From contig NZ_KZ679051.1 of the NCBI RefSeq assembly GCF_003024195.1, positions 245,790 through 309,789 of the forward strand: a DNA stretch of 64,000 nucleotides, read 5' to 3'. Positions within the stretch are counted from its first letter, which is position 1; the number at the start of each line of letters is the position of its first letter. Both the position numbers and the translations under genes were made by a program. This document shows, in pieces, positions 26,593 to 35,016 of the stretch. The DNA is from Streptomyces dioscori (GTDB taxonomy: Bacteria; Actinomycetota; Actinomycetes; Streptomycetales; Streptomycetaceae). Under the pieces are notes generated by a model, which was not told where the DNA came from, searched no databases, and worked only from the letters and a program-made list of their open reading frames with translations.

Positions 26593-29500
26593 TCACTTGC
26601 CGTAGTACGCGTTGTAGATCGAGATCGTCGACTTGTTGCCCTTCTTGTCGGCGATCTTGGCGTGGAACGAGATCGCCTTGCCCTTGGCCGGGTTGGTGAT
26701 CGCGATCTTGCCGTTCTTGACGGTGACCTTCTTCCAGGTCTGGCCGTAGTCGTACGACACGTACACGGCGAGGGACTTCAGGTTCGAGCCCGCCGCCGAG
26801 CCCTGGACGGTCACCGGGACGGAGACCTTCTTGTCCGCCGGGGCCCTGCTGTCCAGGCCGACGGCCGCGTCGAAGCGGATCGAGGACGCGGGCAGTTTGG
26901 CCAGGTCGGCCTTCTTGGAGCGGAAGGTCCAGCTGGCGTCGACGCGGGTGGAGGCCGCGGCGACCTTGACGGTCCGCTTGACCGAGGTGGTCAGCTTGTA
27001 CGCGGCGTCACCGGCCGGGACCTTGAAGATGCCGTCCCCGACCAGCGGGTCGCTGTTCGAGCCGACCTTGGCGCCGTTGCGGTAGAGGGTCGTGGTGACC
27101 GACGAGTAGAGCGAGGAACCGGAGTGGGTCTTGCCGTCGGCGAACAGCGGCAGGTAGCCGTAGATGCCGTTGCCCTCGCGGTAGAGACCGAAGGAGGAGG
27201 TCAGGCGAGGGCCGAAGACCGCCGTGTTGAAGGTCTTCTCGTAGCTCTTGCCCGCCGCGAGGGTCTGCGGGGTGCCGAGCGTGTAGAAGGCCTCGACGAT
27301 CGGCCAGCCCCATTCGTCGACTCCGCCGTGCTGCTCGAAGTCGAGGTTCCACTTGACCCCGCCGGCGGTGGACAGGTGAACCGTCCGGGTGCCGGGGAGC
27401 GTCTGCGGGACACTGATCGCGGAGGAGCCGGAGCTGCCGGGCAGGCTGCCCCAGGCGGTGAGCGCGCCCTTCTTGCCGCTCGCCGAGGCGCCCAGACCGG
27501 TCTTCACCGTGGCCAGTTCGCTCGCCTTGTAGTGCTTGGTGTAGCCGGTGGCGAGCTGCTTGACCTTGGCTCCGGCGGTGGTGTCGTACTCCTCGGCGGG
27601 CTTGGCCCAGTGGCCGTCCCACTGCTGGTACAGCGTGCCGTCGGTGATCTGCGGACCGGCGTGCGCGGAACGGAAGTTGTCGTACGAGTCCAGCCACCAG
27701 CCGAACCCGTAGCTGTTGTTGCCGACGTCAACCGTGTAGTCGGGTGAGGCGAACTCGGACTTGGCCGCCGCGTCGGGCACGGTGATGTCCACCGGCTTGG
27801 CGGTCCGCGCGTCCACCGTGATCGTGGCGTTCTTGGTGACGCTCAGCTTCGGCTGGGCCACCCAGTCGGCGCCCTTGGCGAAGTCCTCCGGGTCGACGAA
27901 GAGCGCCGAGTCGAGGATGTAACCGCCCTTGGGGACACGGACCTTGACGGTGCCGGACGCGTCGTAGGGCGAGTACCACTTCTCCTTGGAGAGCCCGGAG
28001 ACCCCGGAGAGGTTGGCGTTGTAGTACTCCGCCGCGTTGCCGTCACGGCCGATGAACTTGAGCGTGAGGTCGTACGACTCCACCTCACGCTGCACCGCCG
28101 CCGCCGTGCGTACGCTCTGCCCACCGCCGGTGGCGGTCACGTACGCGGAGTAGGCGCCGTCGACCGTGCCGCCGAGCTTGCTGTTGGCCGTGAGGTCGGC
28201 GGAGGCCGTGCCGCCCGCCGGGACGGTCAGCGTCTTGGCGCCGAGCGTGAAGAAGCCGGCCGGCGCGGCCTGCCCCTTCGGGTCGGTGGCCGCCACGGTG
28301 AGGTTCAGCGTGACGTCGGTCTTGCCGAGGTTGCGGTACGTGACCTTCTTGGTGACCGGGGTGTCGTCGGTGTGCGGCCACTGCTGGACGCCGAAGCTCA
28401 CCGACGACGGCTCGGCGACGACGGTCTGCTTGATGGCCTTGTCGACCTGGATGCGGCCCGAACCCTGCTGGAACGGCGTGTACTTGCCGCCCTTGGCGGA
28501 GCCGGTCAGCGCGCCCTTGAGCTCGGCGTACGTCCAGTCGGGGTGCTGCTGCTTGAGGATCGCCGCGGCGCCCGCGACATGCGGGGTCGCCATCGACGTA
28601 CCCGAGATGGTCACATAGCCGGCCGGCTTCTCGCCGACTTCCTTGGCGATGACGCTGCCGGGGGCCGAGGCGGCCGTGATGTCCACGCCGGGCGCGGTCA
28701 CGTCGGGCTTGATCTGCCCGTCGAGGCCGGGGCCCCGGCTGGAGAACGAGGCCAGCTTGTCCGTGTCGTCTACGGCGCCCACGGTGAGCGCGGCCTCCGC
28801 GCTGCCCGGGGAGCCGATCGTCTGCTCGCCGAAGTCGCCGTCGTTGCCCGCGGCGATGGCAAAGAGGATGCCCTTCTCCTTGGACAGCTTGTTGACCTGC
28901 GCTTCGAGCGGGTCGATGTCGGCGGTGTCCCCGCCGCCCAGGCTGAGGTTCACGACGTCGGCGCCCTGTTCGGCCGCCCAGTCCATACCGGCGAGGATGC
29001 CGGAGTCGTCGCCGTAGCCGCTGTCGTCGAGGACCTTGCCGTTGAGCAGCTTCGCGCCCGGTGCGACGCCCTTGTACTTGCCGGCCGACTTGGCGCCCGT
29101 ACCCGCCACGATGGACGCGACGTGCGTGCCGTGACCGTACTTGTCGGTCGCGTCGGGGGCGGCGGAGAAGTTCTTCGCGGCCACGACCTGGTTCTTCAGG
29201 TCGTCGTGGGTCGCGTCGACACCGGTGTCGAGGACGGCGACCTTGATGCCCTTGCCGTCGAAGCCGGCGGCCCACGCCTTGTCGGCGCCGATCTGCTTGA
29301 CGGACTTGTCGAGGCTGGCCTTGCGGACCCCGTCGAGCCACACGTGGGCGATGCCGGAGGCGGTGCTCGCACCGCCGGACCGGGTGTCGGTGACCGCGGC
29401 CCACAGGTCGGGCGCGTCGCCCTTGGGCGTCAGCACCGCGTCCGCGTTCAGCGACTTCAGGGTCCTGCGGACCTCGGTGTCGCCGGCCTCGCGGACGTCC

Positions 29501-29928
29501 GCCTTCGCCGCCGCGGCCGTGCCGCGGTAGCCGACGATCAGCTTGAGGCCCTGCTTCTGCGCCTTGCGGCTGGCCGCGGTGCTCAGTTCGGTGACGTCGA
29601 ACAGCCGCTGGTCGAGCTTGCCGCCGGCTATCAGCCGGGCCGCGTCGGCCGGCACGACGAGGGTGTGCCCGTCGGCCTTGCGTATCTGGACGGGTATCCC
29701 CTCGCGGCCCTTGGCCCGTTCCAGGCCGAGGACACGGCCCTTGGCGTCGACGACCACACGGTCGCCGGTGATCAGGGTGACGCGGTGCTTGGGCGTGGTC
29801 TGTACGGCCCGGTCGGTTGCCGTACGCTCGGCCTCCGCCGACGCCGGGCTGGTCATGCCCGCCGCCAGGGCCACGGCTGCCGCCGCGGCGATCGTGGCCG
29901 TGCACGCTCTCTTCACTTGTCTGCGCAA
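26593..29928 (-). CDS. Secreted subtilisin-like serine protease (S8), 1111 aa
   Basis: A large secreted subtilase. The signal peptide ends near residue 31 (SPASAEA), followed by a propeptide of about 180 residues. The catalytic triad is Asp near 234 (AVLDTGVD), His near 267 (GHGTHVAS) and Ser near 442 (SGTSMATPHVAG), with the oxyanion Asn in AAGNDGD. Residues about 500-1111 are beta-sandwich repeats without a sorting signal, so the protein should be released. The start is TTG 29928, where GGGGGAG is only 2 nt away; GTG 29916, 14 nt from it, is the alternative. It probably degrades extracellular protein during development. A hairpin from the upstream ABC gene separates the units. Confidence 0.95.
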   Translation of the reverse strand: MRRQVKRACTATIAAAAAVALAAGMTSPASAEAERTATDRAVQTTPKHRVTLITGDRVVVDAKGRVLGLERAKGREGIPVQIRKADGHTLVVPADAARLIAGGKLDQRLFDVTELSTAASRKAQKQGLKLIVGYRGTAAAAKADVREAGDTEVRRTLKSLNADAVLTPKGDAPDLWAAVTDTRSGGASTASGIAHVWLDGVRKASLDKSVKQIGADKAWAAGFDGKGIKVAVLDTGVDATHDDLKNQVVAAKNFSAAPDATDKYGHGTHVASIVAGTGAKSAGKYKGVAPGAKLLNGKVLDDSGYGDDSGILAGMDWAAEQGADVVNLSLGGGDTADIDPLEAQVNKLSKEKGILFAIAAGNDGDFGEQTIGSPGSAEAALTVGAVDDTDKLASFSSRGPGLDGQIKPDVTAPGVDITAASAPGSVIAKEVGEKPAGYVTISGTSMATPHVAGAAAILKQQHPDWTYAELKGALTGSAKGGKYTPFQQGSGRIQVDKAIKQTVVAEPSSVSFGVQQWPHTDDTPVTKKVTYRNLGKTDVTLNLTVAATDPKGQAAPAGFFTLGAKTLTVPAGGTASADLTANSKLGGTVDGAYSAYVTATGGGQSVRTAAAVQREVESYDLTLKFIGRDGNAAEYYNANLSGVSGLSKEKWYSPYDASGTVKVRVPKGGYILDSALFVDPEDFAKGADWVAQPKLSVTKNATITVDARTAKPVDITVPDAAAKSEFASPDYTVDVGNNSYGFGWWLDSYDNFRSAHAGPQITDGTLYQQWDGHWAKPAEEYDTTAGAKVKQLATGYTKHYKASELATVKTGLGASASGKKGALTAWGSLPGSSGSSAISVPQTLPGTRTVHLSTAGGVKWNLDFEQHGGVDEWGWPIVEAFYTLGTPQTLAAGKSYEKTFNTAVFGPRLTSSFGLYREGNGIYGYLPLFADGKTHSGSSLYSSVTTTLYRNGAKVGSNSDPLVGDGIFKVPAGDAAYKLTTSVKRTVKVAAASTRVDASWTFRSKKADLAKLPASSIRFDAAVGLDSRAPADKKVSVPVTVQGSAAGSNLKSLAVYVSYDYGQTWKKVTVKNGKIAITNPAKGKAISFHAKIADKKGNKSTISIYNAYYGK

Positions 29929-30008
29929 GTCTCCCCCTGGAGATCAGGTCCGGGATGAACCCCCGTTCATCCGGCCGGGGGACATCCCGTACGCATGCTC
30001 GCGCGTAA

Positions 30009-30037
30009 CCCCCCGGAATACTCAGTATGCCGGGGGG
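30009..30037 (-). terminator. Hairpin after the MacB-type ATPase gene
   Basis: CCCCCCGGAATACT and AGTATGCCGGGGGG form a 14-bp stem with one mismatch and a single-base loop, 30 bp past the ATPase stop. It could instead be an operator for the downstream protease gene, whose start is 81 bp away. Confidence 0.5.
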
Positions 30038-30066
30038 TGAACTGGTGCTCAATAGCAAGACAGGCG

Positions 30067-30750
30067 TCAGGAGTTGGCGTTTTCCTTGACGGTGATCCTC
30101 CCCTTCCGGATCGTGGCGACCCGGGGGGCCTTTTTCGCGAGTGCGGAATCGTGCGTGACCATGATGAAAGTGAGCCCGTGCTCCTTCCACATGGTGTCGA
30201 GTACGTCCATGATCTCGTCGCGCATCGACTCGTCGAGGTTGCCGGTCGGTTCGTCGGCGAGCAGCACCTTCGGCTGCTTGACCAGGGCACGGGCGATGGC
30301 GACGCGCTGCTGCTGACCGCCGGAGAGCTCGGCGGGCAGATGCCCGGCCCGCTCGGCGAGCCCGACGGACTCCAGTGCGGCGGCGGCCCTTTCCCGCCGT
30401 TCCCTCACCTTCACCTTCAGCGGTACGAGGGCGGTCTCCACGTTCTCCTGGGCGGTGAGGGTGGGAATGAGATTGAAGCTCTGGAATACGAATCCGATGT
30501 TCTCGCTGCGCACGTTCGTCAGTTTGGTCTCGGACAATCTGGCGAGATCTGTTCCGTCCAGTTCGATGCTTCCGCCAGTGGGGCGGTCCAGGCCGCCGAG
30601 CATCTGGAGGAGGGTGGATTTGCCGCCGCCGGTGGGGCCCTGGATGACCAGGCGGTCGCCGTCCGGGATGGTCAGGTCGACGCCTGCGAGGGCGTGGACG
30701 GTCTCCTTGCCGCGCTTGTACTGCTTGGTGATGCCTCTTAGTTCGTACAT
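30067..30750 (-). CDS. ABC transporter ATPase (LolD/MacB type)
   Basis: A 227-residue ATPase: Walker A GPTGGGKST near residue 39, signature LSGGQQQRVAIARAL, Walker B VLLADEPTGNLD and switch histidine MVTHD. The FVFQSFNLIPTLTAQENV segment is typical of the LolD/MacB group, which powers FtsX-like permeases that act on envelope substrates rather than driving transport through a pore. It follows the permease gene on the same strand with about 200 bp of repeat DNA between. The start ATG 30750 has GGAGCC upstream. Confidence 0.94.
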   Translation of the reverse strand: MYELRGITKQYKRGKETVHALAGVDLTIPDGDRLVIQGPTGGGKSTLLQMLGGLDRPTGGSIELDGTDLARLSETKLTNVRSENIGFVFQSFNLIPTLTAQENVETALVPLKVKVRERRERAAAALESVGLAERAGHLPAELSGGQQQRVAIARALVKQPKVLLADEPTGNLDESMRDEIMDVLDTMWKEHGLTFIMVTHDSALAKKAPRVATIRKGRITVKENANS

Positions 30751-30800
30751 GTGTGGCTCCTGGGCCGGGCGCTCCGCCGGGGGGGCGCGGTAGGAAAAGG

Positions 30801-30915
30801 TGCGGGCCGTCCGGGGCTGGTCGCGCAGTTCCCCGCGCCCCTGGAGGGGCGGGGTGGCGGCCGTGCCGGAAGTGCGGGTTGTACGTGGCTGAGCGCGCCG
30901 TTCCCCGCGCCTTTG
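30801..30915 (-). repeat. Two family 1 repeat copies inside an ABC operon
   Basis: Copies at about 30801-30844 and 30878-30915, both with the family core on the minus strand (AACTGCGCG and AACGGCGCG variants). They fill the gap between the permease and ATPase genes, an unusual location because most copies lie past 3' ends at operon boundaries. Confidence 0.8.
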
Positions 30916-30954
30916 ACGGGGCTCGGGGTGCGGGGCCGCCCCGTAGCAGTTCGG

Positions 30955-32439
30955 CTACTCGACCCGGCGGAGTGCGTCCGCCGGGCGGAGGCGGGAGGCG
31001 CGCCAGCCGCCGAACGCGCCGGCGATCAGGCCGCCCGCCACCGCGAGGCCCACCGCGATCGCGATCGTGTTGAGGGCCACGGGTGCCGTGAGGGTCACGT
31101 CGAGGGCCTTGGAGGCCGCCTGGCGGGCCGGGCCGCCCATGCCGCCGCCACCGGGGCCTCCCCCGCCGCCGGGGCCGCCCATGCCCCCGCCCGTGGAGGC
31201 GAGTTCGGCCTGGAGCGTCGGGCTGATCGCGGTGACGGCGTACGCGCCGCCGAGGCCGAGGGCGATGCCGAGGACACCGCCGACGAGGCCGTTGACGACG
31301 GCCTCCCCGACGACCTGCCGGGTGACGCGGCCGGACTTCCAGCCGAGTGCCTTCAGCGTGCCGAACTCCCGTACGCGCCGGGACACGGCGGACGAGGTGA
31401 GCAGTCCCGCGACCAGGAACGCGGCCACGAGCACCGCGATCGAGAGCCACTTGCCGACGTTCGAGGCGAGGTCGGACGCGGTGGACAGGGACCCGGACAC
31501 CGTGTCCGCCAGGTCGGCGGAGGTCGTCACCGTCGTACCGTCGATGTTCTTCTGGATGGTCGACTTGACGCTGTCGATCTGCTGCGAGTCGGACGCCTTG
31601 ACGTAGATCGTGGTGACCTTGTTCTTGGAGTCACTGAGCGTCTGCGCCTGCTTGAGCGGGATGTACAGGTTGGCCGCCGCGTCACCGCTGTCGGGTGTCG
31701 CGATACCGATGACCTTGTACTTGACGCTCTTGACGGTGACGGTGTCACCGAGGGCGAGCTTCTTCTCCTTGGCGTAGGACGTGTCGGCGACGACGACCTT
31801 CGCGTCGGTCTCCGAGGTCTTGAACGTACGGCCGCTGGTGATCTTCGACGAGGTCAGCGGGCCGAGGTCCGGCTTGGTGACGTCGGTGCCGTACACCGAG
31901 TAGTTGTTGACGTCGAAGTCGGCGCCGCCGCCCTCGACGCGGCCCTGCGGGGACTGCTGGGCACCGGGGCCGCCGCCCTGCTGGTTGCCACCGCCGCCGC
32001 CCTGCTGCTGGTCCTGCCGGAACTCACCCCGCTGGAACTGGCCGCTGACCTTGATGACCTGGAGGCTGAGCCCGCCGACGGCGTCCGAGACGCCCTTCTG
32101 CGTATCGACCTTGGAGACCGTGCCGGCCGCCAGGGTCTGGAAGCCCTGCACCATGACGCGGTCGCTGCTCTGCTCCTCGTCGGAGTCACCGTCCCGGGCG
32201 TCGAACTGGAAGCGCGGGCGCTCGCCCGTGCCCGACTGGGCCTGGGCCGCCTTGGTGACCGTCATGTCCGTGCCCAGCCCGTACAGCGACTGGAGGACCT
32301 TGCCCTGCGCCTTCTCCATGCCGGACGACACGGAGCTGACGACGATGACCAGGGCGATGCCCAGGGCGAGTCCGGAGGCGACGACGAGCGCCGCCTTTCT
32401 GCGGCGGCGCAGTTCGCGCCTCAGATAGGTGAAGAACAT
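30955..32439 (-). CDS. FtsX/MacB-type ABC permease
   Basis: A 494-residue permease. One membrane helix at about 18-40 (ALVVASGLALGIALVIVVSS) precedes a large extracytoplasmic domain (about 45-330) containing a Gln/Gly-rich linker near residues 135-165. An FtsX-type bundle of three helices follows (about 335-360, 385-410, 455-480), with VREFGTLKALGWK as the conserved cytoplasmic loop. A second Gly/Met/Pro-rich insertion (near 425-445) interrupts the last two helices. Together with the ATPase it resembles MacB/LolCE-like mechanotransmission systems. The substrate is unknown. Confidence 0.9.
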   Translation of the reverse strand: MFFTYLRRELRRRRKAALVVASGLALGIALVIVVSSVSSGMEKAQGKVLQSLYGLGTDMTVTKAAQAQSGTGERPRFQFDARDGDSDEEQSSDRVMVQGFQTLAAGTVSKVDTQKGVSDAVGGLSLQVIKVSGQFQRGEFRQDQQQGGGGGNQQGGGPGAQQSPQGRVEGGGADFDVNNYSVYGTDVTKPDLGPLTSSKITSGRTFKTSETDAKVVVADTSYAKEKKLALGDTVTVKSVKYKVIGIATPDSGDAAANLYIPLKQAQTLSDSKNKVTTIYVKASDSQQIDSVKSTIQKNIDGTTVTTSADLADTVSGSLSTASDLASNVGKWLSIAVLVAAFLVAGLLTSSAVSRRVREFGTLKALGWKSGRVTRQVVGEAVVNGLVGGVLGIALGLGGAYAVTAISPTLQAELASTGGGMGGPGGGGGPGGGGMGGPARQAASKALDVTLTAPVALNTIAIAVGLAVAGGLIAGAFGGWRASRLRPADALRRVE

Positions 32440-32567
32440 GGCCGCAAGCTAGGGACGGCGTGTGATGGAGGGATAAGCCCCGCATAAGAGAAGGATGAGA
32501 AGGCTGTGCAGAACCTCGGAAAGGCCCCCCGGCGGGCTGTGCGGGCCCCGGGAAGGCTGTGAAAACG

Positions 32568-32604
32568 CCGAGGGCGGCTGCTCGTGGTGAGCAACCGCCC
32601 TCGG
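32568..32604 (-). terminator. L,D-transpeptidase terminator
   Basis: CCGAGGGCGGCTGCTC and GAGCAACCGCCCTCGG form a 16-bp stem with one mismatch and a 5-nt loop, 26 bp past the stop codon of the L,D-transpeptidase gene. Confidence 0.75.
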
Positions 32605-32629
32605 TGCGAGGTGTGTTCGGGTCCAGGGG

Positions 32630-33886
32630 TCAGGCGGCCGAACCGGCCTTCCACGCCGCCCAGTCCAGGTTCCAGCCGTTGAGGCCGTTGTCCGGGGCGA
32701 TGGTCTTGTCACCGGTGTTCCGCACGTCCACGACGTCACCGACGATCGAGTTGCTGAAGAACCAGCCACCCTCGGACTTCGTGTCGTTGGCGCCCTTGGT
32801 GTCCGACAGGCCCACGCAGCCGTGGCTGGTGTTGACGCTGCCGAAGATGGACTTGGCGGCCCAGTAGTTGCCGTGGATGAACGTGCCGGAGTTCGACAGG
32901 CGCATCGCGTGCGGTACGTCCTTGATGTCGTACTCGCCCTTGCCGTCGTCGTCCGTGAAGCCGACGGTCGCGCCGTTCATCCGGGTCTCCTTGAACTTCT
33001 CGGAGATCACCATCTGGCCCTGGTACGTCTTGTTCTCGGGCGAGCCGGCCGAGATCGGGATGGTCTTGATGGTCTTGCCGTCCTGCGTGACCTTCATCGT
33101 CTTGGTCTTGGCGTCGACGATGGAGACCTGGTTGCGGCCGATCTTGAAGGTGACCGTCTTCTGCTGCACGCCGTACACGCCGTTCGCGCCCTCGACACCG
33201 TCGAGGTTCAGCTTCAGGGTGACGGTGGAGTTGCCCTTCCAGTACTCCTCGGGGCGGAAGTCCAGGCGGTTGGCGCTGAACCAGTGCCCGACGACCTCCT
33301 GGCCGCTGGTCGAGGAGACGGTGATGCCCTTCTGGACGTCCGCCTTGTTCGTGATCGCCTTGTCGAAGTTGATCGAGACCGGCATACCGACGCCGACGGT
33401 GGAACCGTCCTCGGGCGTGAAGTTGCCGATGAAGCTGTTGGCCGGCGAGACCGTCGTGAACGACGCGTTCTCGTGGGCGGCACGGCCGGCCGAGTCCTCG
33501 GCCGTCGCGGCGATCTTGTAGGCGGTGGCGCGCTCCAGCTGACCGCTGGGCTTCCAGCTCTTCTTGTCGGCGGATATCTCGCCCTCGACGGCGGCACCGG
33601 CCGCCGTCTTCATGGTCACTTCACTCAGTGTGCCCTTGGTCACAGTGACCGCGGCGGCGCTGTTGATGGAGGCGTTGTCGGAGCCGTCCTTGGGCGTGAT
33701 CTTGATCTGGGCCTCGGAGGTCTTCTTCGCCGCGGCCTCGTCGACCTTCGACTGCGAGGAGCCGTCCCCTTCGTCGTCGCCCTTGGGGTTGTCGCCGCCC
33801 CCTCCGCTGCACGCAGAGAGCATCAGCACCCCGCCGAGCAGTGCGGACGCGACCGTCAGGCCCTTGCGCCGCTTACTGTCCGTCAT
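32630..33886 (-). CDS. L,D-transpeptidase lipoprotein (Ig-like domains plus YkuD)
   Basis: A 418-residue lipoprotein. The lipobox LSAC gives a lipidated cysteine near residue 26, followed by an acidic Ser/Gly linker. Two Ig-like domains occupy about 60-275. The C-terminal YkuD domain has GTFIHGNYW and SHGCVGL, the catalytic pattern with Cys357 as nucleophile. The enzyme makes 3-3 cross-links in peptidoglycan at the outer face of the membrane and is insensitive to most penicillins. The start ATG 33886 has GGAG about 9 nt upstream; ATG 33901 is an alternative adding five residues. The trailing WNLDWAAWKAG motif is common to actinobacterial members. Confidence 0.94.
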   Translation of the reverse strand: MTDSKRRKGLTVASALLGGVLMLSACSGGGGDNPKGDDEGDGSSQSKVDEAAAKKTSEAQIKITPKDGSDNASINSAAAVTVTKGTLSEVTMKTAAGAAVEGEISADKKSWKPSGQLERATAYKIAATAEDSAGRAAHENASFTTVSPANSFIGNFTPEDGSTVGVGMPVSINFDKAITNKADVQKGITVSSTSGQEVVGHWFSANRLDFRPEEYWKGNSTVTLKLNLDGVEGANGVYGVQQKTVTFKIGRNQVSIVDAKTKTMKVTQDGKTIKTIPISAGSPENKTYQGQMVISEKFKETRMNGATVGFTDDDGKGEYDIKDVPHAMRLSNSGTFIHGNYWAAKSIFGSVNTSHGCVGLSDTKGANDTKSEGGWFFSNSIVGDVVDVRNTGDKTIAPDNGLNGWNLDWAAWKAGSAA

Positions 33887-34063
33887 CACACGCTTCTCCA
33901 TCGTTGCCGAATCCCCTGAACCACGAGAGTCCCCGTAACACCAATTAACGCTACGACCGGTTCGTCCCGTTCCACATCCATCGAGGGTGTGGGGCATGCC
34001 ACGTCGATCCACAGGGATACGCCTGGTGCGGGTGTCGGTCACTGCGTCCCATGAGACGACAGG

Positions 34064-34093
34064 ACCCCGGGTGGCGGTTGCCGCCCGGGGTCA
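34064..34093 (-). terminator. Hairpin after the acidic-protein gene
   Basis: GACCCCGGGTGGC and GCCGCCCGGGGTC form a 13-bp stem with one G-U-type mismatch and a GGTT loop, 19 bp past the stop at 34113. Confidence 0.7.
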
Positions 34094-34112
34094 TGAATTC
34101 TCCCGAGCGGTG

Positions 34113-34454
34113 TCAGCCGGCCGTTTCTTTCTCGTCCGAGGCGTCATCATCCTCGTCCAGGTCCCAATCCGGCGAATCGGGGTCGTAGTCGATGTGCTCG
34201 CTGCTCCACGAGGCCTGCGCGAGTTCGACCCCGGGCAGGTCCGCGACCAGGTCGAACGGGTCGACGAGGTACGCGAGGGCCTCGGCCGTGTTGTGCGTCA
34301 CGGTGCTCTCGGCGTGGGCCCGCTCGTCGGCCGGGATCTCGGCGTCCTCGGCCATGCTGCCCAGCGCCGCCTTGGTCAGCGCGTTCTCGTCGTCGACCTC
34401 GACGACCAATTCGACGTGCAACCGCACAAATCGTGATGTCTCAGGTGTGCTCAT
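34113..34454 (-). CDS. Small acidic protein of unknown function
   Basis: A 113-residue, strongly acidic cytoplasmic protein. It has a beta-alpha N-terminal half (RFVRLHVELVVEVDDENAL) and a C-terminal Asp/Glu-rich tail (DSPDWDLDEDDDASDE). Codon bias and a clear terminator show it is a real gene. ATG 34454 is followed directly by the conserved-looking part. I do not recognise the family. Confidence 0.78.
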   Translation of the reverse strand: MSTPETSRFVRLHVELVVEVDDENALTKAALGSMAEDAEIPADERAHAESTVTHNTAEALAYLVDPFDLVADLPGVELAQASWSSEHIDYDPDSPDWDLDEDDDASDEKETAG

Positions 34455-34564
34455 ACCTCGGAGCGTACGACTCCTGGCCACCGTGACTTTCCCGTGACCC
34501 GCACCTTTCACTAACATCGCCCCACACGGCCAATTCGCCAGCGTCACAAGGGGATCGATATTCC

Positions 34565-34921
34565 GTGTCCGCACGTCGATCGTTGCTGACCGCCACCGCC
34601 GCGGGGACCCTCCTGGGTGCCCTGTGGTTCGTTCCGTCCGCCAACGCGACGGACGACAAGCCGGCGGAGCACAGAACACAGACGACGACCACAACGGTGG
34701 TCCGCACCGCGGCACACACCTCCACGGACACGTCCGCGGAGGCCGCCACAGAGGATTCCGGCACGACCGACGACACGACCACGGAGGAGACCCAGACCCA
34801 CCTGGCCGACACGGGAAGCTTCGACACGACCCCGTACGTAACAGGCGGAACGCTGTTCCTGGCCCTGGGTGCGGGATTCGTCGTCTACTCGGTGCGCAGG
34901 GAGCGCATGGCGGAGTACTGA
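34565..34921 (+). CDS. Sortase-sorted surface protein (LADTG)
   Basis: A 118-residue secreted protein. The signal peptide ends near residue 28 (PSANA), followed by a Thr/Glu/Asp-rich spacer of about 50 residues. The C-terminus is a sorting signal: LADTG, then a hydrophobic segment (VTGGTLFLALGAGFVVYS) and a basic tail RRER. LAxTG is the motif used by class E sortases in streptomycetes, so the protein should be linked to peptidoglycan. The mature part is almost pure spacer and has no recognisable domain. The GTG at 34565 has AAGGGGATC about 9 nt upstream. No sortase gene is in the window. Confidence 0.82.
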   Translation: MSARRSLLTATAAGTLLGALWFVPSANATDDKPAEHRTQTTTTTVVRTAAHTSTDTSAEAATEDSGTTDDTTTEETQTHLADTGSFDTTPYVTGGTLFLALGAGFVVYSVRRERMAEY

Positions 34922-34929
34922 CCCCCGCA

Positions 34930-34972
34930 AGGGACGCGGGGAACTGCGCGGACGGCCACGACGTACGCGCAG
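34930..34972 (+). repeat. Dispersed repeat family 1 copy
   Basis: A copy with core GACGCGGGGAACTGCGCGGA and a divergent tail (GCCACGACG...GCAGC), between the convergent LADTG and helicase genes. Confidence 0.75.
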
Positions 34973-35016
34973 CCGCCGCACAACACTTCCCCCCCCCCGA
35001 GCTCTCAGACGGAGCC

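Noticed and set aside
28085-31450. 1121-residue minus-strand frame across subtilase, ABC ATPase and part of the permease
   Set aside because: Runs out of frame through three well-supported genes; Arg/Gly/Pro-rich shadow without a domain.
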